Source: Kaistia geumhonensis (GTDB taxonomy: Bacteria; Pseudomonadota; Alphaproteobacteria; Rhizobiales; Kaistiaceae). Taken from it: a stretch of DNA of 64,000 nt. This document shows, in pieces, positions 46,626 through 55,524 of the stretch. The notes below the pieces were generated by a model that was not told where the DNA came from, searched no databases, and was given only the letters and a program-made list of their open reading frames with translations. The first letter of the stretch is position 1, and each line of letters starts with the position of its first letter. The stretch lies in the NCBI RefSeq assembly GCF_030815145.1, contig NZ_JAUSWJ010000001.1, positions 1,178,001 to 1,242,000 of the forward strand, given 5' to 3'. Both the position numbers and the translations under genes were made by a program.

Positions 46626-48604
46626 TCCGCCGCCGCCACGGCCGCGCCGCGCCGGGCCGGCTTCGGTGCTCCGACGCGCAGCCGCCGGTCGGACAGCGAC
46701 AGCGCGCCGCCGAGCGCCATGACCACGGCGCCGATCCAGATCAGCGTCACCAGCGACTTCCAGTAGACGCGCACCACCGTCGCGCCGTCGGGCTTGATGT
46801 CGCCGAGCGAGACATAGAGCTGCGAGAGGCCGAAGGTCTGGATCGCCGATTCCGTGGTCGGCATGTTCTGCACCGTGTAGAGCCGCTTTTCGGGCGCCAG
46901 CGTCGCCACGACGGCGCCGCCCTCGCGGACGGTGAAGCGCGCCGCCGTGCCGCTATAGGTGCCGCCCGACACCGGCAGGAAGCCGTCCATCGTCAGCGAC
47001 CGGCCGCCGGCCTCGACGGTGTCGCCCGGCTTCATCGTGGTGATCAGCTCGGTGTTCCAGGCGTTCGACGCGACGATGCCGAGCACCGTGAGGCCGAGGC
47101 CGAGATGGGCGAGCGTCGTGCCGAAGGCGGCGCGCGGCAGCCCGGACGCGCGGCGGAAGCTCTCGGCGAGCGGCGCGCGGAACAGCTTGACGCGGAAGGC
47201 GATCTCGCAAAGCGAACCCGTGATCAGCCACACCGCGAGCGCGAGGCCGAGCACGGCCAGCGCCTTTCCGGTGCCGGCGAGAGCGAGGCCGACGACGATC
47301 GTCGCGAGGACGAGGACGAAGGCCGCGAAGAGGCGCTGGGCGGCGGCATAGAGATCGCCGCGCTTCCAGGCGAGCAGCGGTCCGAACGGAACCGCGATGA
47401 GCAGCGGCACCATCAGCGGCCCGAAGGTCATGTCGAAGAAGGGCGCGCCGACCGAGATCTTCTCGCCCGTCACCGCCTCCAGCGCCAGCGGATAGAGCGT
47501 GCCGGTGAGAACGGTCGCGCAGGCCGCCGTGAGCAGCAGATTGTTGAGGACGAGCGCCCCCTCGCGGCTGATCGGCGCGAACAGCCCGCCTTGCGCCAGC
47601 GTCCCGGCGCGCAGCGCGAACAGCGAGAAGCTGCCGCCGATGAAGAGGCAGAGGATGACGAGGATGAAGACGCCGCGCGCCGGATCGGAGGCGAAGGCAT
47701 GCACCGAGGTCAAGACACCCGAGCGGACGAGGAAGGTGCCGAGCAGCGACAGCGAGAAGGTCAGGATGGCGAGCAGAACCGTCCAGATCTTCAGTGCGTC
47801 GCGCTTCTCCATCACGATCGCCGAATGGAGCAGCGCGGTCGCCGCGAGCCAGGGCATGAAGCTCGCATTCTCGACCGGGTCCCAGAACCACCAGCCGCCC
47901 CAGCCGAGCTCGTAATAGGCCCAGTAGGAGCCCATGGTGATGCCGAGCGTCAGGAACACCCAGGCCGCCAGCGTCCAGGGCCGCACCCAGCGCGCCCAGG
48001 CGGCGTCGATGCGTCCGTCGATCAGCGCCGCGATGGCGAAGGCGAACGAGATCGAGCAGCCGACATAGCCGAGATAGAGCAGCGGCGGATGGATCGCGAG
48101 GCCGATATCCTGCAGCACGGGATTGAGATCGCGGCCCTGCGCGGGCGCGGGATCGAGGCGCAGGAAGGGGTTGGACGTCGCCAGGATGAAGGCGAGGAAG
48201 GCGGTGCCGATCGCCGACTGGACGGCGAGGACGAGCGCCTTCAGCTTCAGCGGCAGATTGTTTCCGAACAGCGCGACCAGCCCGCCGAACAAGGCGAGGA
48301 TCAGCACCCAGAGCAGCATCGAGCCTTCGTGATTGCCCCAGACGCCGCTGATCTTGAAGATGAGCGGCTTCAGCGAATGCGAGTTCTCGACGACGTTGCG
48401 GACCGAGAAATCCGAGACGAGATAGGCATGCGTCAGCGCGCCGAAGCTGAAGGCGACGAAGACGAGAACGACCAGCGAGGCGCTCGGCGCCACCGCCATC
48501 AGCCGCCGGTCGCCGACGAGCGCGCCATAGAGCGGCAGGATCGCACCGGCGATGGAAAGCGCCAGAGCGAGGACCAGCGCGTAGTGGCCGAGTTCGACGA
48601 TCAC
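46622..48604 (-). CDS. ccmF: Cytochrome c heme lyase CcmF
   Basis: A 660-residue polytopic membrane protein that ligates heme to apocytochrome c in System I. The WWD heme-handling motif is present as [21 protein letters not shown], and [13 protein letters not shown] is a further family block. The GTG at 48602-48604 overlaps the ccmE stop (GTGA), giving tight coupling. Confidence 0.96.
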   Translation of the reverse strand: MIVELGHYALVLALALSIAGAILPLYGALVGDRRLMAVAPSASLVVLVFVAFSFGALTHAYLVSDFSVRNVVENSHSLKPLIFKISGVWGNHEGSMLLWVLILALFGGLVALFGNNLPLKLKALVLAVQSAIGTAFLAFILATSNPFLRLDPAPAQGRDLNPVLQDIGLAIHPPLLYLGYVGCSISFAFAIAALIDGRIDAAWARWVRPWTLAAWVFLTLGITMGSYWAYYELGWGGWWFWDPVENASFMPWLAATALLHSAIVMEKRDALKIWTVLLAILTFSLSLLGTFLVRSGVLTSVHAFASDPARGVFILVILCLFIGGSFSLFALRAGTLAQGGLFAPISREGALVLNNLLLTAACATVLTGTLYPLALEAVTGEKISVGAPFFDMTFGPLMVPLLIAVPFGPLLAWKRGDLYAAAQRLFAAFVLVLATIVVGLALAGTGKALAVLGLALAVWLITGSLCEIAFRVKLFRAPLAESFRRASGLPRAAFGTTLAHLGLGLTVLGIVASNAWNTELITTMKPGDTVEAGGRSLTMDGFLPVSGGTYSGTAARFTVREGGAVVATLAPEKRLYTVQNMPTTESAIQTFGLSQLYVSLGDIKPDGATVVRVYWKSLVTLIWIGAVVMALGGALSLSDRRLRVGAPKPARRGAAVAAAE

Positions 48605-49071
48605 CGCGTCACCGTCTCGGGAGCCGGACCTTCGGCCGCCGCCTCGGGCCGCCACTCGCCGCTCTTCTTCAGCGCCTCGACGACCTCCTTGGGCATATAG
48701 GTCTCGTCATGCTTGGCGAGGATCGTGTCGGCCTGGAAGAGGCCGGCGCCGTCCACCTTGCCCTCGGCAACGACGCCCTGCCCCTCCCGGAAGAGGTCGG
48801 GCAGCATGCCGGTATAGTGAACCGGGATCGCCGCCTTGCCGTCGGTGACGGCGAAGCGGACCTCTGTCCCGTCCTTGACGACGCTTCCGGCCTCGACGAG
48901 ACCGCCGAGCCTGAGGCGCCGCTCGGGCGGAGGCGGATTGGACGCGACCTCCGAAGGGGTCGCGAAGAAGGCGATACCGTCCGACAGCGCGAAGAGGATC
49001 AGCCCGACCGCGCTGGCGAGCACCAGTCCGGCGAGGCCGATCAGGGTGAGACGTCGCTGCTTCCGCGTCAT
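48601..49071 (-). CDS. ccmE: Cytochrome c maturation heme chaperone CcmE
   Basis: A 156-residue periplasmic heme chaperone with one N-terminal anchor ([22 protein letters not shown]). The covalent heme-binding His and nearby Tyr are in [10 protein letters not shown]. The ATG at 49069-49071 opens the family N-terminus MTRKQRRL. It lies between ccmI and ccmF in a four-gene ccmIEFH operon. Confidence 0.96.
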   Translation of the reverse strand: MTRKQRRLTLIGLAGLVLASAVGLILFALSDGIAFFATPSEVASNPPPPERRLRLGGLVEAGSVVKDGTEVRFAVTDGKAAIPVHYTGMLPDLFREGQGVVAEGKVDGAGLFQADTILAKHDETYMPKEVVEALKKSGEWRPEAAAEGPAPETVTR

Positions 49072-49093
49072 CCTTGCTCCGCTTCCTCTCCGC

Positions 49094-50197
49094 TCAAGGC
49101 TTCGCCGTGCCGACGCCGTTCTCGCTCGCCACCTTCTCGACGGCCGCGAGAAGCTCCGGCTTCGAGGCCAGTGCCGTGCGCGCCCTGGCCAGCGCCGCGC
49201 TGGCGTCGTCCGGCCTGCCGAGCACCATATAGGCGCGGAAAAGGCGCGCCCACCCCTCGGCATCCTCGGGCGCGGCATCGAGCCGCGCCGCCAGCGAGGC
49301 CACCATGCCCTCGATCATCGCCTGCTGCTCCTGCGGCGACTTCCCGGCCGCCGCCTGCATGTCAGAGGCGGTCGGGCCGGGCTGCGGGTTTTCGAGGCTG
49401 GCGAGTTCGCTCTTCGCGACCGGCAGCCAGGGCGCATCCTGCGGCGCACCGTCGATCAGCGCCTGCCAGGCGGCGATCGCAGCCGGCCTGTCGCCCGACT
49501 GGGTCACCGCGACGGCACTGTAGAAGCGCGCGCGGTCGTTGTTCGGATCAAGCGCCAGCGCCCGCGCGAACGCGGCCTTGGCATCGGCCGTCACCACGCC
49601 CCCGTCGCGGGCGGTCATCGCCTCGCCGAGCCGCGCCTCGCGGTCGGCGGTCGAGCCGAGCAGGCGGATGGCGTTGCCGAAGGCGCGAACCGCGTCGTCG
49701 TCGCGGCCGAGCCGGGCATAGACGGGGCCGAGGATCTCCCAGCCGGTGCCGTCCTCCGGCGATTCCTTCAGATGCTGCTCGACGCGGCCGATCAGCGTCG
49801 CGATTTCCGCGTCGGCCGCGGTGGCCGTCTGGCGGGCGGCGAGCGGCTGGTCCGGCAGCTGTGGCGCACCGATCCTGAGATAGACGCCGAGCGCGATGGC
49901 GGGAACGAGAATGGCGGCGGCGACGAAGCCGATGCGGCCGGCCCGGCGCCCGTCGGGGCCGGAGTCCGCCGCTGCGCCGTCAGCCTTCAGGAGCCGTCGC
50001 GACAGCTCGATCCGCGCGGCCTCGGCCTCCGTCTCGCCGATGAGGCCGCGCTCGCGGTCACGCGTCAGTTCGTCGAGCTGGTCGCGGTAGATGGACCTGG
50101 CGGACCCCTCCGCAGCCGCGGGCCGGCGCCCGATCGGCACCAGCACGGCAAGCGCGGCGGCCACCGTCATGACGGCCATGAGGATCCATTGCAGCAT
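49094..50197 (-). CDS. ccmI: Cytochrome c maturation protein CcmI (CycH, TPR)
   Basis: A 367-residue CcmI, which presents apocytochrome c to the CcmF/H ligation complex. Two N-terminal membrane helices ([20 protein letters not shown] and [21 protein letters not shown]) flank a cytoplasmic loop with [20 protein letters not shown]. The C-terminal half is TPR-like. The ATG at 50195-50197 is preferred; a GTG at 50206 adds three residues. Confidence 0.94.
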   Translation of the reverse strand: MLQWILMAVMTVAAALAVLVPIGRRPAAAEGSARSIYRDQLDELTRDRERGLIGETEAEAARIELSRRLLKADGAAADSGPDGRRAGRIGFVAAAILVPAIALGVYLRIGAPQLPDQPLAARQTATAADAEIATLIGRVEQHLKESPEDGTGWEILGPVYARLGRDDDAVRAFGNAIRLLGSTADREARLGEAMTARDGGVVTADAKAAFARALALDPNNDRARFYSAVAVTQSGDRPAAIAAWQALIDGAPQDAPWLPVAKSELASLENPQPGPTASDMQAAAGKSPQEQQAMIEGMVASLAARLDAAPEDAEGWARLFRAYMVLGRPDDASAALARARTALASKPELLAAVEKVASENGVGTAKP

Positions 50198-50296
50198 CGG
50201 TTCCACTGTCCCGGCCCATGCTTAGCGGGCCGGGCGCGCCGGTGCATATCACATTCCCTCGCGCCCAGGATCGGGCGGAGAGTCGCGGCCCCGCGA

Positions 50297-50758
50297 TCAG
50301 CTCACGGGGCGCCAGGTGCCGTCGGGCTGGCGGCAGGCGGTGCCGCGCGCCGTCTGCGGCTGGCCGTCGATCCAGATCTGGTGCGTGTAGTCGCGGCACT
50401 CGTAGTTGTTGACGCGATAGGCCGGGCCGGGGACGACCTCGCCGCGCGCATTGCCCTGCGACCAGCCGACCGGCGTGCCGGGGCGGCCGGTCTCCAGCGC
50501 CTGCACCTGCGCCGCGGCGGCGCGCTGCTGCTGCTGCGCGTCGAGGCTGACGCCGATGGCATTGCCGATGAACGCACCGACCAGGCCGCCGGCGATCGTC
50601 GCGGCGACCTTGCCGTCGCCCGAGCCGAACTGGTTGCCGACCAGCGCGCCGAGAGCGGCGCCGGAAACGACGCCGACCTGCTGGTTGGTGGGGCCGCCCT
50701 GGCAGGATGCCAGCGCGAGGCTGGTCAGGCCGACGACGACGATGGGTGCGAACCGCAT
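50297..50758 (-). CDS. Glycine-zipper outer-membrane lipoprotein (17 kDa antigen-like)
   Basis: A 153-residue lipoprotein. The signal peptide ends in the lipobox LALASCQGG. A glycine-zipper segment (GVVSGAALGALVGNQFG and TIAGGLVGAFIGNAIG) inserts in or spans a membrane, and a soluble C-terminal domain (EVVPGPAYRVNNYECRDYTHQIWIDGQPQTARGTACR broken here only by its own length) is typical of the rickettsial 17 kDa surface antigen family. The ATG at 50758 has GAGAGGCAGC upstream. It is a single gene upstream of feuQ, on the same strand. Confidence 0.88.
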   Translation of the reverse strand: MRFAPIVVVGLTSLALASCQGGPTNQQVGVVSGAALGALVGNQFGSGDGKVAATIAGGLVGAFIGNAIGVSLDAQQQQRAAAAQVQALETGRPGTPVGWSQGNARGEVVPGPAYRVNNYECRDYTHQIWIDGQPQTARGTACRQPDGTWRPVS

Positions 50759-50868
50759 GCTGCCTCTCACGTTTTATGGCGCCCGGGGATGCGCCTTGGT
50801 TGTCACTGCCGCCCTTCCTACACCGAGATGGCGGAAATTTGGTTACCGATCGATGACGACGCGTCGTC

Positions 50869-52290
50869 TCAGGCGTCGGCGGCCGGCAGCGTGACCACCG
50901 CGCGCAATCCGCCCAGCGGCGACCTGTCCATCGCGAAGTCGCCGCCATAGAGCCCGGCGAGGTCGGTGACGATCGAAAGGCCAAGCCCCGAGCCCGGCTT
51001 GCTCTCGTCGAGGCGGCGGCCACGGCGGGTGGCCTCGGCCATTTCCGCTTCCGTCAGGCCGGGGCCGTCGTCGTCGACGCGGACGACGACGACGGCATCC
51101 TCGCCCTCCCCGATCCGCTCGACCGTGACCGCGACCCGCGACGCCGCCCATTTGCAGGCATTGTCGACGAGATTGCCGGTGATCTCCTCGAGATCCTGCT
51201 GCTCGCCGCGGAAGCGGGCGCCCGGCGCGACGGTGAGCGCGACCTCGATGCCGCGGTCGCCATGGATGCGGCCCATGGCGCGCACCAGCCGCTCCAGAAC
51301 CGGCTGCACCTCGGTCACCGCTCCGATCACCTTGGAGCGCGCCGCGATGCGCGCGCGGTCGAGATGGTGGTTGATCTGCATGCGCATGATCTCGGCCTGC
51401 TCGATCACCTTGGCCGCGAGCGGACCGCCCGCCGATCGCGCCTCGTTGGTGATGACGGAAAGCGGCGTCTTCAGCGCATGAGCGAGGTTGCCGACATGGG
51501 TGCGCGCCCGCTCGATGATCTCCTGGTTGGAGGCGATGAGCGCGTTGAGTTCGCGGGCGAGCGGTTCGAGTTCGGCGGGGAATGGTCCTTCCAGCCGCTG
51601 CTCGCGGCCGGAGCGCATCTCGGCGAGGCTGCGCCGTACGCGGTCGAGCGGCCGCAGCCCGAGGCGGATCAGCACGCCCGTCGCGGCGATGAGCCCGGCG
51701 CCGAACACGGCCAGCGTCAGCATCACGCTGGTGCGGAAGGAGCGGATCTCCTGCTCCAGATCGCTGGCATTGCCCGCGATCAGCACGTCGTAGCGGTGAT
51801 CGGCATCGAAGATGATCGTGCGGCTGAGGACGCGCAGCTCCTGCCCGTCGGGCCCGGTCATGACGGCCGATTCGACGCCGTCGACCGTCTTCGCGTCGCG
51901 CGCCTTGGCGAGATCGAGCGTGTCGGTCGCCAGCGAGCGCGAGGCGAGCACCACCGGGCCGCCCTCCTGGCGCACCTGCCAGTACCAGCCGGAATAGATG
52001 AGTTCGAAGCGCTGTTCGCCGAGATTGCCGGGATCGCCGAGCTGGCCGGGCGTCTGGTTGGCGAGGTTGCCGACCAGCGTCTTCAGATAGACGGCGAGCC
52101 GCTCGTCGAAGCCGCGCTCGACCGTGTCGCGATAGAGCGCGGTGAGGATCAGCGCCGCGGCGACGAGCGCGATCGCCGCCCAGACCGCGGCGCCGGCGAC
52201 GAGGCGGAAGGCGAGCGAATCGAGGCGCGGCCGCCAGCCGCGCCGACCGCCCGCCCTCGCGGGCCTGGCGAGCCTGCCGTCGCCGCTCAT
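50869..52290 (-). CDS. feuQ: FeuQ-like sensor histidine kinase
   Basis: A 473-residue kinase with two membrane helices (about residues 28-51 and 188-210), a HAMP linker and kinase core. The H-box is NLAHALKTPLSVITNEA and the N-box is NLVDNACKWA, with GSGLGLSIV in the ATPase domain. In Sinorhizobium the FeuPQ pair controls cyclic glucan export and osmo-adaptation. Its ATG overlaps the feuP stop by 4 bp. Assignment rests on the strongly FeuP-like partner. Confidence 0.87.
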   Translation of the reverse strand: MSGDGRLARPARAGGRRGWRPRLDSLAFRLVAGAAVWAAIALVAAALILTALYRDTVERGFDERLAVYLKTLVGNLANQTPGQLGDPGNLGEQRFELIYSGWYWQVRQEGGPVVLASRSLATDTLDLAKARDAKTVDGVESAVMTGPDGQELRVLSRTIIFDADHRYDVLIAGNASDLEQEIRSFRTSVMLTLAVFGAGLIAATGVLIRLGLRPLDRVRRSLAEMRSGREQRLEGPFPAELEPLARELNALIASNQEIIERARTHVGNLAHALKTPLSVITNEARSAGGPLAAKVIEQAEIMRMQINHHLDRARIAARSKVIGAVTEVQPVLERLVRAMGRIHGDRGIEVALTVAPGARFRGEQQDLEEITGNLVDNACKWAASRVAVTVERIGEGEDAVVVVRVDDDGPGLTEAEMAEATRRGRRLDESKPGSGLGLSIVTDLAGLYGGDFAMDRSPLGGLRAVVTLPAADA

Positions 52291-52955
52291 GAGCTTTTCG
52301 GCGTGACGATCCGGTAGCCGAGCCCGCGCACCGTATCGATGAGGTCGGGCGCCACCTTCTTGCGCAGCCGCCCGACAAAGACCTCGATCGTGTTCGAGTC
52401 GCGGTCGAAATCCTGGTCGTAGAGATGCTCGATCAGCTCGGTGCGCGATACGACGCGGTCGCGGTGGTGCATCAGATATTCGAGCACCTTGTATTCATGC
52501 GAGGTGAGCTTCACCGGATTGCCGTCGACGGTGACGCGGCTCGCCTTGGTGTCGATGCGCACCGGGCCGCACTCGATCTCGTTGGTGGCGTGGCCGGCGG
52601 CGCGGCGCACAAGCGCGCGGATGCGGGCCAGCACCTCCTCGATATGGAAGGGCTTGGCGACATAGTCGTCGGCGCCGGCGTCGATGCCCTGCACCTTGTC
52701 GCTCCAGCGGTCGCGCGCCGTGAGGATCAACACCGGCATGTTGCGTCCCTCGCGGCGCCAGGCCTCGAGCACGCTGATGCCGTCCATGCGCGGCAGGCCG
52801 ATATCGAGCACGACGGCGTCATAGGGCTCGGTGTCGCCGAGATAATGCCCCTCCTCGCCGTCGCGCGCGGTGTCCACCGTGTAGCCGGCATTGCGGAAGG
52901 CTTCGCCGAGCTGGCGGTTCAGGTCGGGATCGTCTTCGACGACGAGAATTCGCAT
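52287..52955 (-). CDS. feuP: FeuP-like OmpR-family response regulator
   Basis: A 222-residue regulator with acceptor Asp51 (YDAVVLDIGLPRMDG), ARDRWSDKVQGIDAGADDYV and a winged helix ending TIEVFVGRLRKKVAP, which closely matches rhizobial FeuP from memory. The ATG at 52953-52955 gives the family start MRILVVEDDPDLNRQLGEAF. It is preceded by a small PepSY protein and overlaps feuQ by 4 bp, in the feuNPQ order. Confidence 0.9.
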   Translation of the reverse strand: MRILVVEDDPDLNRQLGEAFRNAGYTVDTARDGEEGHYLGDTEPYDAVVLDIGLPRMDGISVLEAWRREGRNMPVLILTARDRWSDKVQGIDAGADDYVAKPFHIEEVLARIRALVRRAAGHATNEIECGPVRIDTKASRVTVDGNPVKLTSHEYKVLEYLMHHRDRVVSRTELIEHLYDQDFDRDSNTIEVFVGRLRKKVAPDLIDTVRGLGYRIVTPKSS

Positions 52956-52989
52956 GGGCAGTTCCCAAGTCAGTGACCGGCGAGCCGGT

Positions 52990-53277
52990 TCAGTTGCCGG
53001 CGACGGCGCCGCTGCGGGCGTCGATCGTGAGCCGCTGGACCTTGCCCCCCTCGCCCAGCACGTTGACCACATAGACGAGCCCGCCGCCCCCGCGGCAGAG
53101 CTGCGCCGAGACGACGTCGCCCGGAAGGCTGCCCCGCACCTGGCTGAGCGAGATCGCCTCGCCGTTCTGCACCGCCTGGCGCGCCTCGGCCTGCGAGAGG
53201 CAGCCCTGCGCGAACGCCGTCCCGGGCTGGAGGAGCCCGATGACGGCGATGAGAAGCAAGAGGCGCGGCGAGATCAT
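52990..53277 (-). CDS. Small exported PepSY-like protein upstream of feuP (FeuN-like position)
   Basis: A 95-residue exported protein. The signal peptide (LLLLIAVIGLLQPGTAFA) is followed by a compact PepSY-like domain (AVQNGEAISLSQVRG, LVYVVNVLGEGGKVQRLTID) and two cysteines (GCLSQ, LCRGG). It lies 34 bp before feuP. In rhizobia a small periplasmic protein, FeuN, encoded upstream of feuP restrains FeuQ, so this is a positional candidate for the same role. PepSY proteins near kinases are often sensory inhibitors. Confidence 0.78.
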   Translation of the reverse strand: MISPRLLLLIAVIGLLQPGTAFAQGCLSQAEARQAVQNGEAISLSQVRGSLPGDVVSAQLCRGGGGLVYVVNVLGEGGKVQRLTIDARSGAVAGN

Positions 53278-53324
53278 GGCCGTTCTTCTAGCAGGGTCGA
53301 ATGAACGCCGGCTGAACGCCCCCT

Positions 53325-53702
53325 TCAGCGCCCGCCGATCGGCACCCGCGCCGCCCAGCGGCCATAGAGCGCGAGCGCCGCGCCGGCCATCGTACCGCCT
53401 GCCGTGGCGAGGTCCACCAGCATCGAGCGTTCGTCCGGTCGAAGTTCGTGACCCACAAGGAGGCCGACGAGCGGAGCGAAGGCGGCCACCAGCGCGCCCC
53501 AGGTGACGCGCGAGCGATACCAGGGCTCGCCGTTCACGGCATGGGCGAGGGCGGGGTCGCCGGCGATCGCACCGGCGAGCGATCCGGCAAGGGCGGGCAG
53601 CTGCTGCTCGGAAAGCGGCGCGCCGCTGCGCCCGGCCGCCTCGGCGACGGCGGGGAGAAGGGCCTGCGCGAGGCGGCCTGCGGCATCGTTGTCGCGCATC
53701 AT
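53325..53702 (-). CDS. Phage holin-like membrane protein
   Basis: A 125-residue protein: an Ala-rich amphipathic N-terminal half (AGRLAQALLPAVAEAAG), then VNGEPWYRSRVTWGALVAAFAPLVGLLVGHELRPDE, then MAGAALALYGRWAARVPIGG. The sequence SRVTWGALVAAFAPLVG followed by a late ALALYGRW helix resembles small phage holin-type proteins. The first of two ATGs (53700-53702) has GGAG 7 nt upstream. No endolysin is adjacent. It may belong to the GTA or a phage lysis remnant, but this is inference. Confidence 0.65.
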   Translation of the reverse strand: MMRDNDAAGRLAQALLPAVAEAAGRSGAPLSEQQLPALAGSLAGAIAGDPALAHAVNGEPWYRSRVTWGALVAAFAPLVGLLVGHELRPDERSMLVDLATAGGTMAGAALALYGRWAARVPIGGR

Positions 53703-53795
53703 GGGGTGTCTCCTTCTTCGGTGAAGATGTCTGCCACAGCTTCGCCGGGATCGTGGCCGATCCCATCGGGCGCTGGGGATCGGGGAAGGTGAATC

Positions 53796-54020
53796 ATGCT
53801 GAAGGCGATCCTCGTCTCGGCTCTCGGCGGCATGCTGTCGGGGCACTATGTTCGGAACGGCTGGCGCGCCCTGTTCCTGGTCATCGCGCTGATCGGCGCC
53901 GAGACCGCCTATGAGGCGATCCATCACCACTGGTCGGGCCGCCACGACATCGGCGCGTTCGGCATCCTCGACACCGTCGGCTCCGGCGCCGTCCTGGTCG
54001 GCGAACTGCTGTCGGGCTGA
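53796..54020 (+). CDS. Small hypothetical membrane protein (74 aa)
   Basis: A 74-residue protein with a hydrophobic N-terminal half (ILVSALGGMLSG, LFLVIALIGAE), a His-rich patch (AIHHHWSGRHD) and a C-terminal hydrophobic stretch (ILDTVGSGAVLVGELL). The ATG at 53796 has GGAAGG 6 nt upstream. Divergent from the holin-like gene, it converges with the acyltransferase gene. No family is recognised. Confidence 0.62.
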   Translation: MLKAILVSALGGMLSGHYVRNGWRALFLVIALIGAETAYEAIHHHWSGRHDIGAFGILDTVGSGAVLVGELLSG

Positions 54021-54044
54021 GGGCGAGCTGTGCCGCCTGGGCGG

Positions 54045-55190
54045 TCAGCCGGCAGGAGTGACGGATGTTTGCGTCACGGCGAGCGGGGGTCCACGCCTCA
54101 GAATGCGACGCGCCCATTGCTGCGCCGGCCGCTCCACAACGATGTGGACGACATGCGCGGCAGCGAATGCGGCGGCGATCGCGAGGAAGCTGCGCAGCCC
54201 GAACGGGATCGGTGAGCCGTCCAACAGGTTCAGCACGAAAATGCCGACGGGAAGATGAACGAGATAGAGCGCGTAGCTGATATCGGCACAATACGCGATC
54301 GGCCTCGGGACATATTTCATATCGGAGACCATCAGGCCGTAGAACAGACCGAGGGCATATATATAGTTCCAGATGCGCCCGTTTCCGACATTGAACAACT
54401 CGCCCGGAAACCGGACGCTGTAGACGGACACGAACATGGCGGCGCAAAGGATGATCAGGGCCATCGCAGCCCGGACCTCGATCTGCTTCCGCTGTTCGAG
54501 GTAAAAAATCCGCCCGATGATCAGGATCGGCAGATAGATGGTAAAGTAGCCCAGATAGGCGAGATACGGCGACAGGGCCATCGGAAAGGTCAAGGCGCAG
54601 TAGATCAGGATCATGACCAGCGTCGCCTTGATGGGAGCCCTCTTCATGAGGCCGAGAAGAACGAAGACGATAAGATAGAAGATGAGCTCCGGCATCAGGC
54701 TCCAGGCGACGGAGAGCGCGCGCGGGGAGGGAAAGATCCAGCTGATCATCACCGCGCTCTTGAGGAAGTCGATCAGCTTCGTCGCATCCGTCGAATAGAT
54801 CGGCCCCAACGCGAAGGCCTCCGACAACTTGACGATGACGAAGGCGATAGCCGTCGCTGCAAGGAGTGTCGGGAAAATTCTGAGGACGCGCTTGACGAAG
54901 AACTCGGTCCGCGTCTCCCGAACGGCGACGGCACTGATGATGTAGCCGCTGATGAGGAAAAAGACCACGACGCCGAAATGGCCGCCTCCGTCCGATATCT
55001 GGAGCGGACCGAGGATCGCGATCTTGTAGAACTGGAAAACGGACCAGGTCTCGTTCCGCTCGAGCAGCCACAGGCCCGGAACGTGCGCAAAGATAACCAG
55101 GAGCGGTGCAAGGCCCCGGAGGAAATGAATGAAGACGATATCGCGTTTCGATCCGTCCTGAACCTTGGCCTGCGAATCGGCGCCGATCAT
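54045..55190 (-). CDS. Acyltransferase-3 family membrane protein (OafA/YrhL-like)
   Basis: A 381-residue integral membrane O-acyltransferase that modifies surface glycans or lipids. It begins IVFIHFLRGLAPLLVIFAHVPGLW, with the family RGLA(P) and His motifs, and continues through about ten hydrophobic segments. The C-terminal SYALYLVHLPVGIFVLN block is typical. The coding sequence is visibly AT-richer than its neighbours (more A/T at third positions), suggesting horizontal acquisition. Its acceptor is unknown. Confidence 0.88.
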   Translation of the reverse strand: MIGADSQAKVQDGSKRDIVFIHFLRGLAPLLVIFAHVPGLWLLERNETWSVFQFYKIAILGPLQISDGGGHFGVVVFFLISGYIISAVAVRETRTEFFVKRVLRIFPTLLAATAIAFVIVKLSEAFALGPIYSTDATKLIDFLKSAVMISWIFPSPRALSVAWSLMPELIFYLIVFVLLGLMKRAPIKATLVMILIYCALTFPMALSPYLAYLGYFTIYLPILIIGRIFYLEQRKQIEVRAAMALIILCAAMFVSVYSVRFPGELFNVGNGRIWNYIYALGLFYGLMVSDMKYVPRPIAYCADISYALYLVHLPVGIFVLNLLDGSPIPFGLRSFLAIAAAFAAAHVVHIVVERPAQQWARRILRRGPPLAVTQTSVTPAG

Positions 55191-55330
55191 GAAACATCCC
55201 CGTCGGTCGAGCCCTCGGACATCCGCTTAGTGAGAACCGGGGTTTTGCGCAACGCGGCGGCTCGGCGCGCCACCTTGCGAAAAAATCGAGACCCGGTGGA
55301 ACCGACGACGAACCCGGCTGTTGTATGGCC

Positions 55331-55403
55331 GGATCGTTCGCGATCCAAACCCGGCCCCACGCCGGTGAGCCCGCCGATCCCCCGACGGCGGGCTCTTTCT
55401 TTG
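55331..55403 (+). ncRNA. Candidate structured small RNA with terminator
   Basis: Three hairpins follow each other on the plus strand: GGATCG-TTCG-CGATCC (55331-55346, a UUCG tetraloop), CCGGC-CCCAC-GCCGG (55351-55365), then GAGCCCGCCG with CGGCGGGCTC (55367-55376, 55386-55395) and a TTTCTTT tract (55396-55402). No plus-strand gene reads into this terminator within about 1.3 kb: the upstream gene is on the other strand. A small RNA ending here is the simplest reading, though no promoter was found. The 55191-55524 region holds no other feature. Confidence 0.5.
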
Positions 55404-55524
55404 TGCGCGGTGCGATCCGCCCTCGCCTTTCATCGATCCGTAACGAATATTGATTCTGCTTCGCGCGGGATCGCCGCCGGCTGCCGCCGAAGCGCGGTTC
55501 GTCTATTCGCTTGCGAGGCCATCG

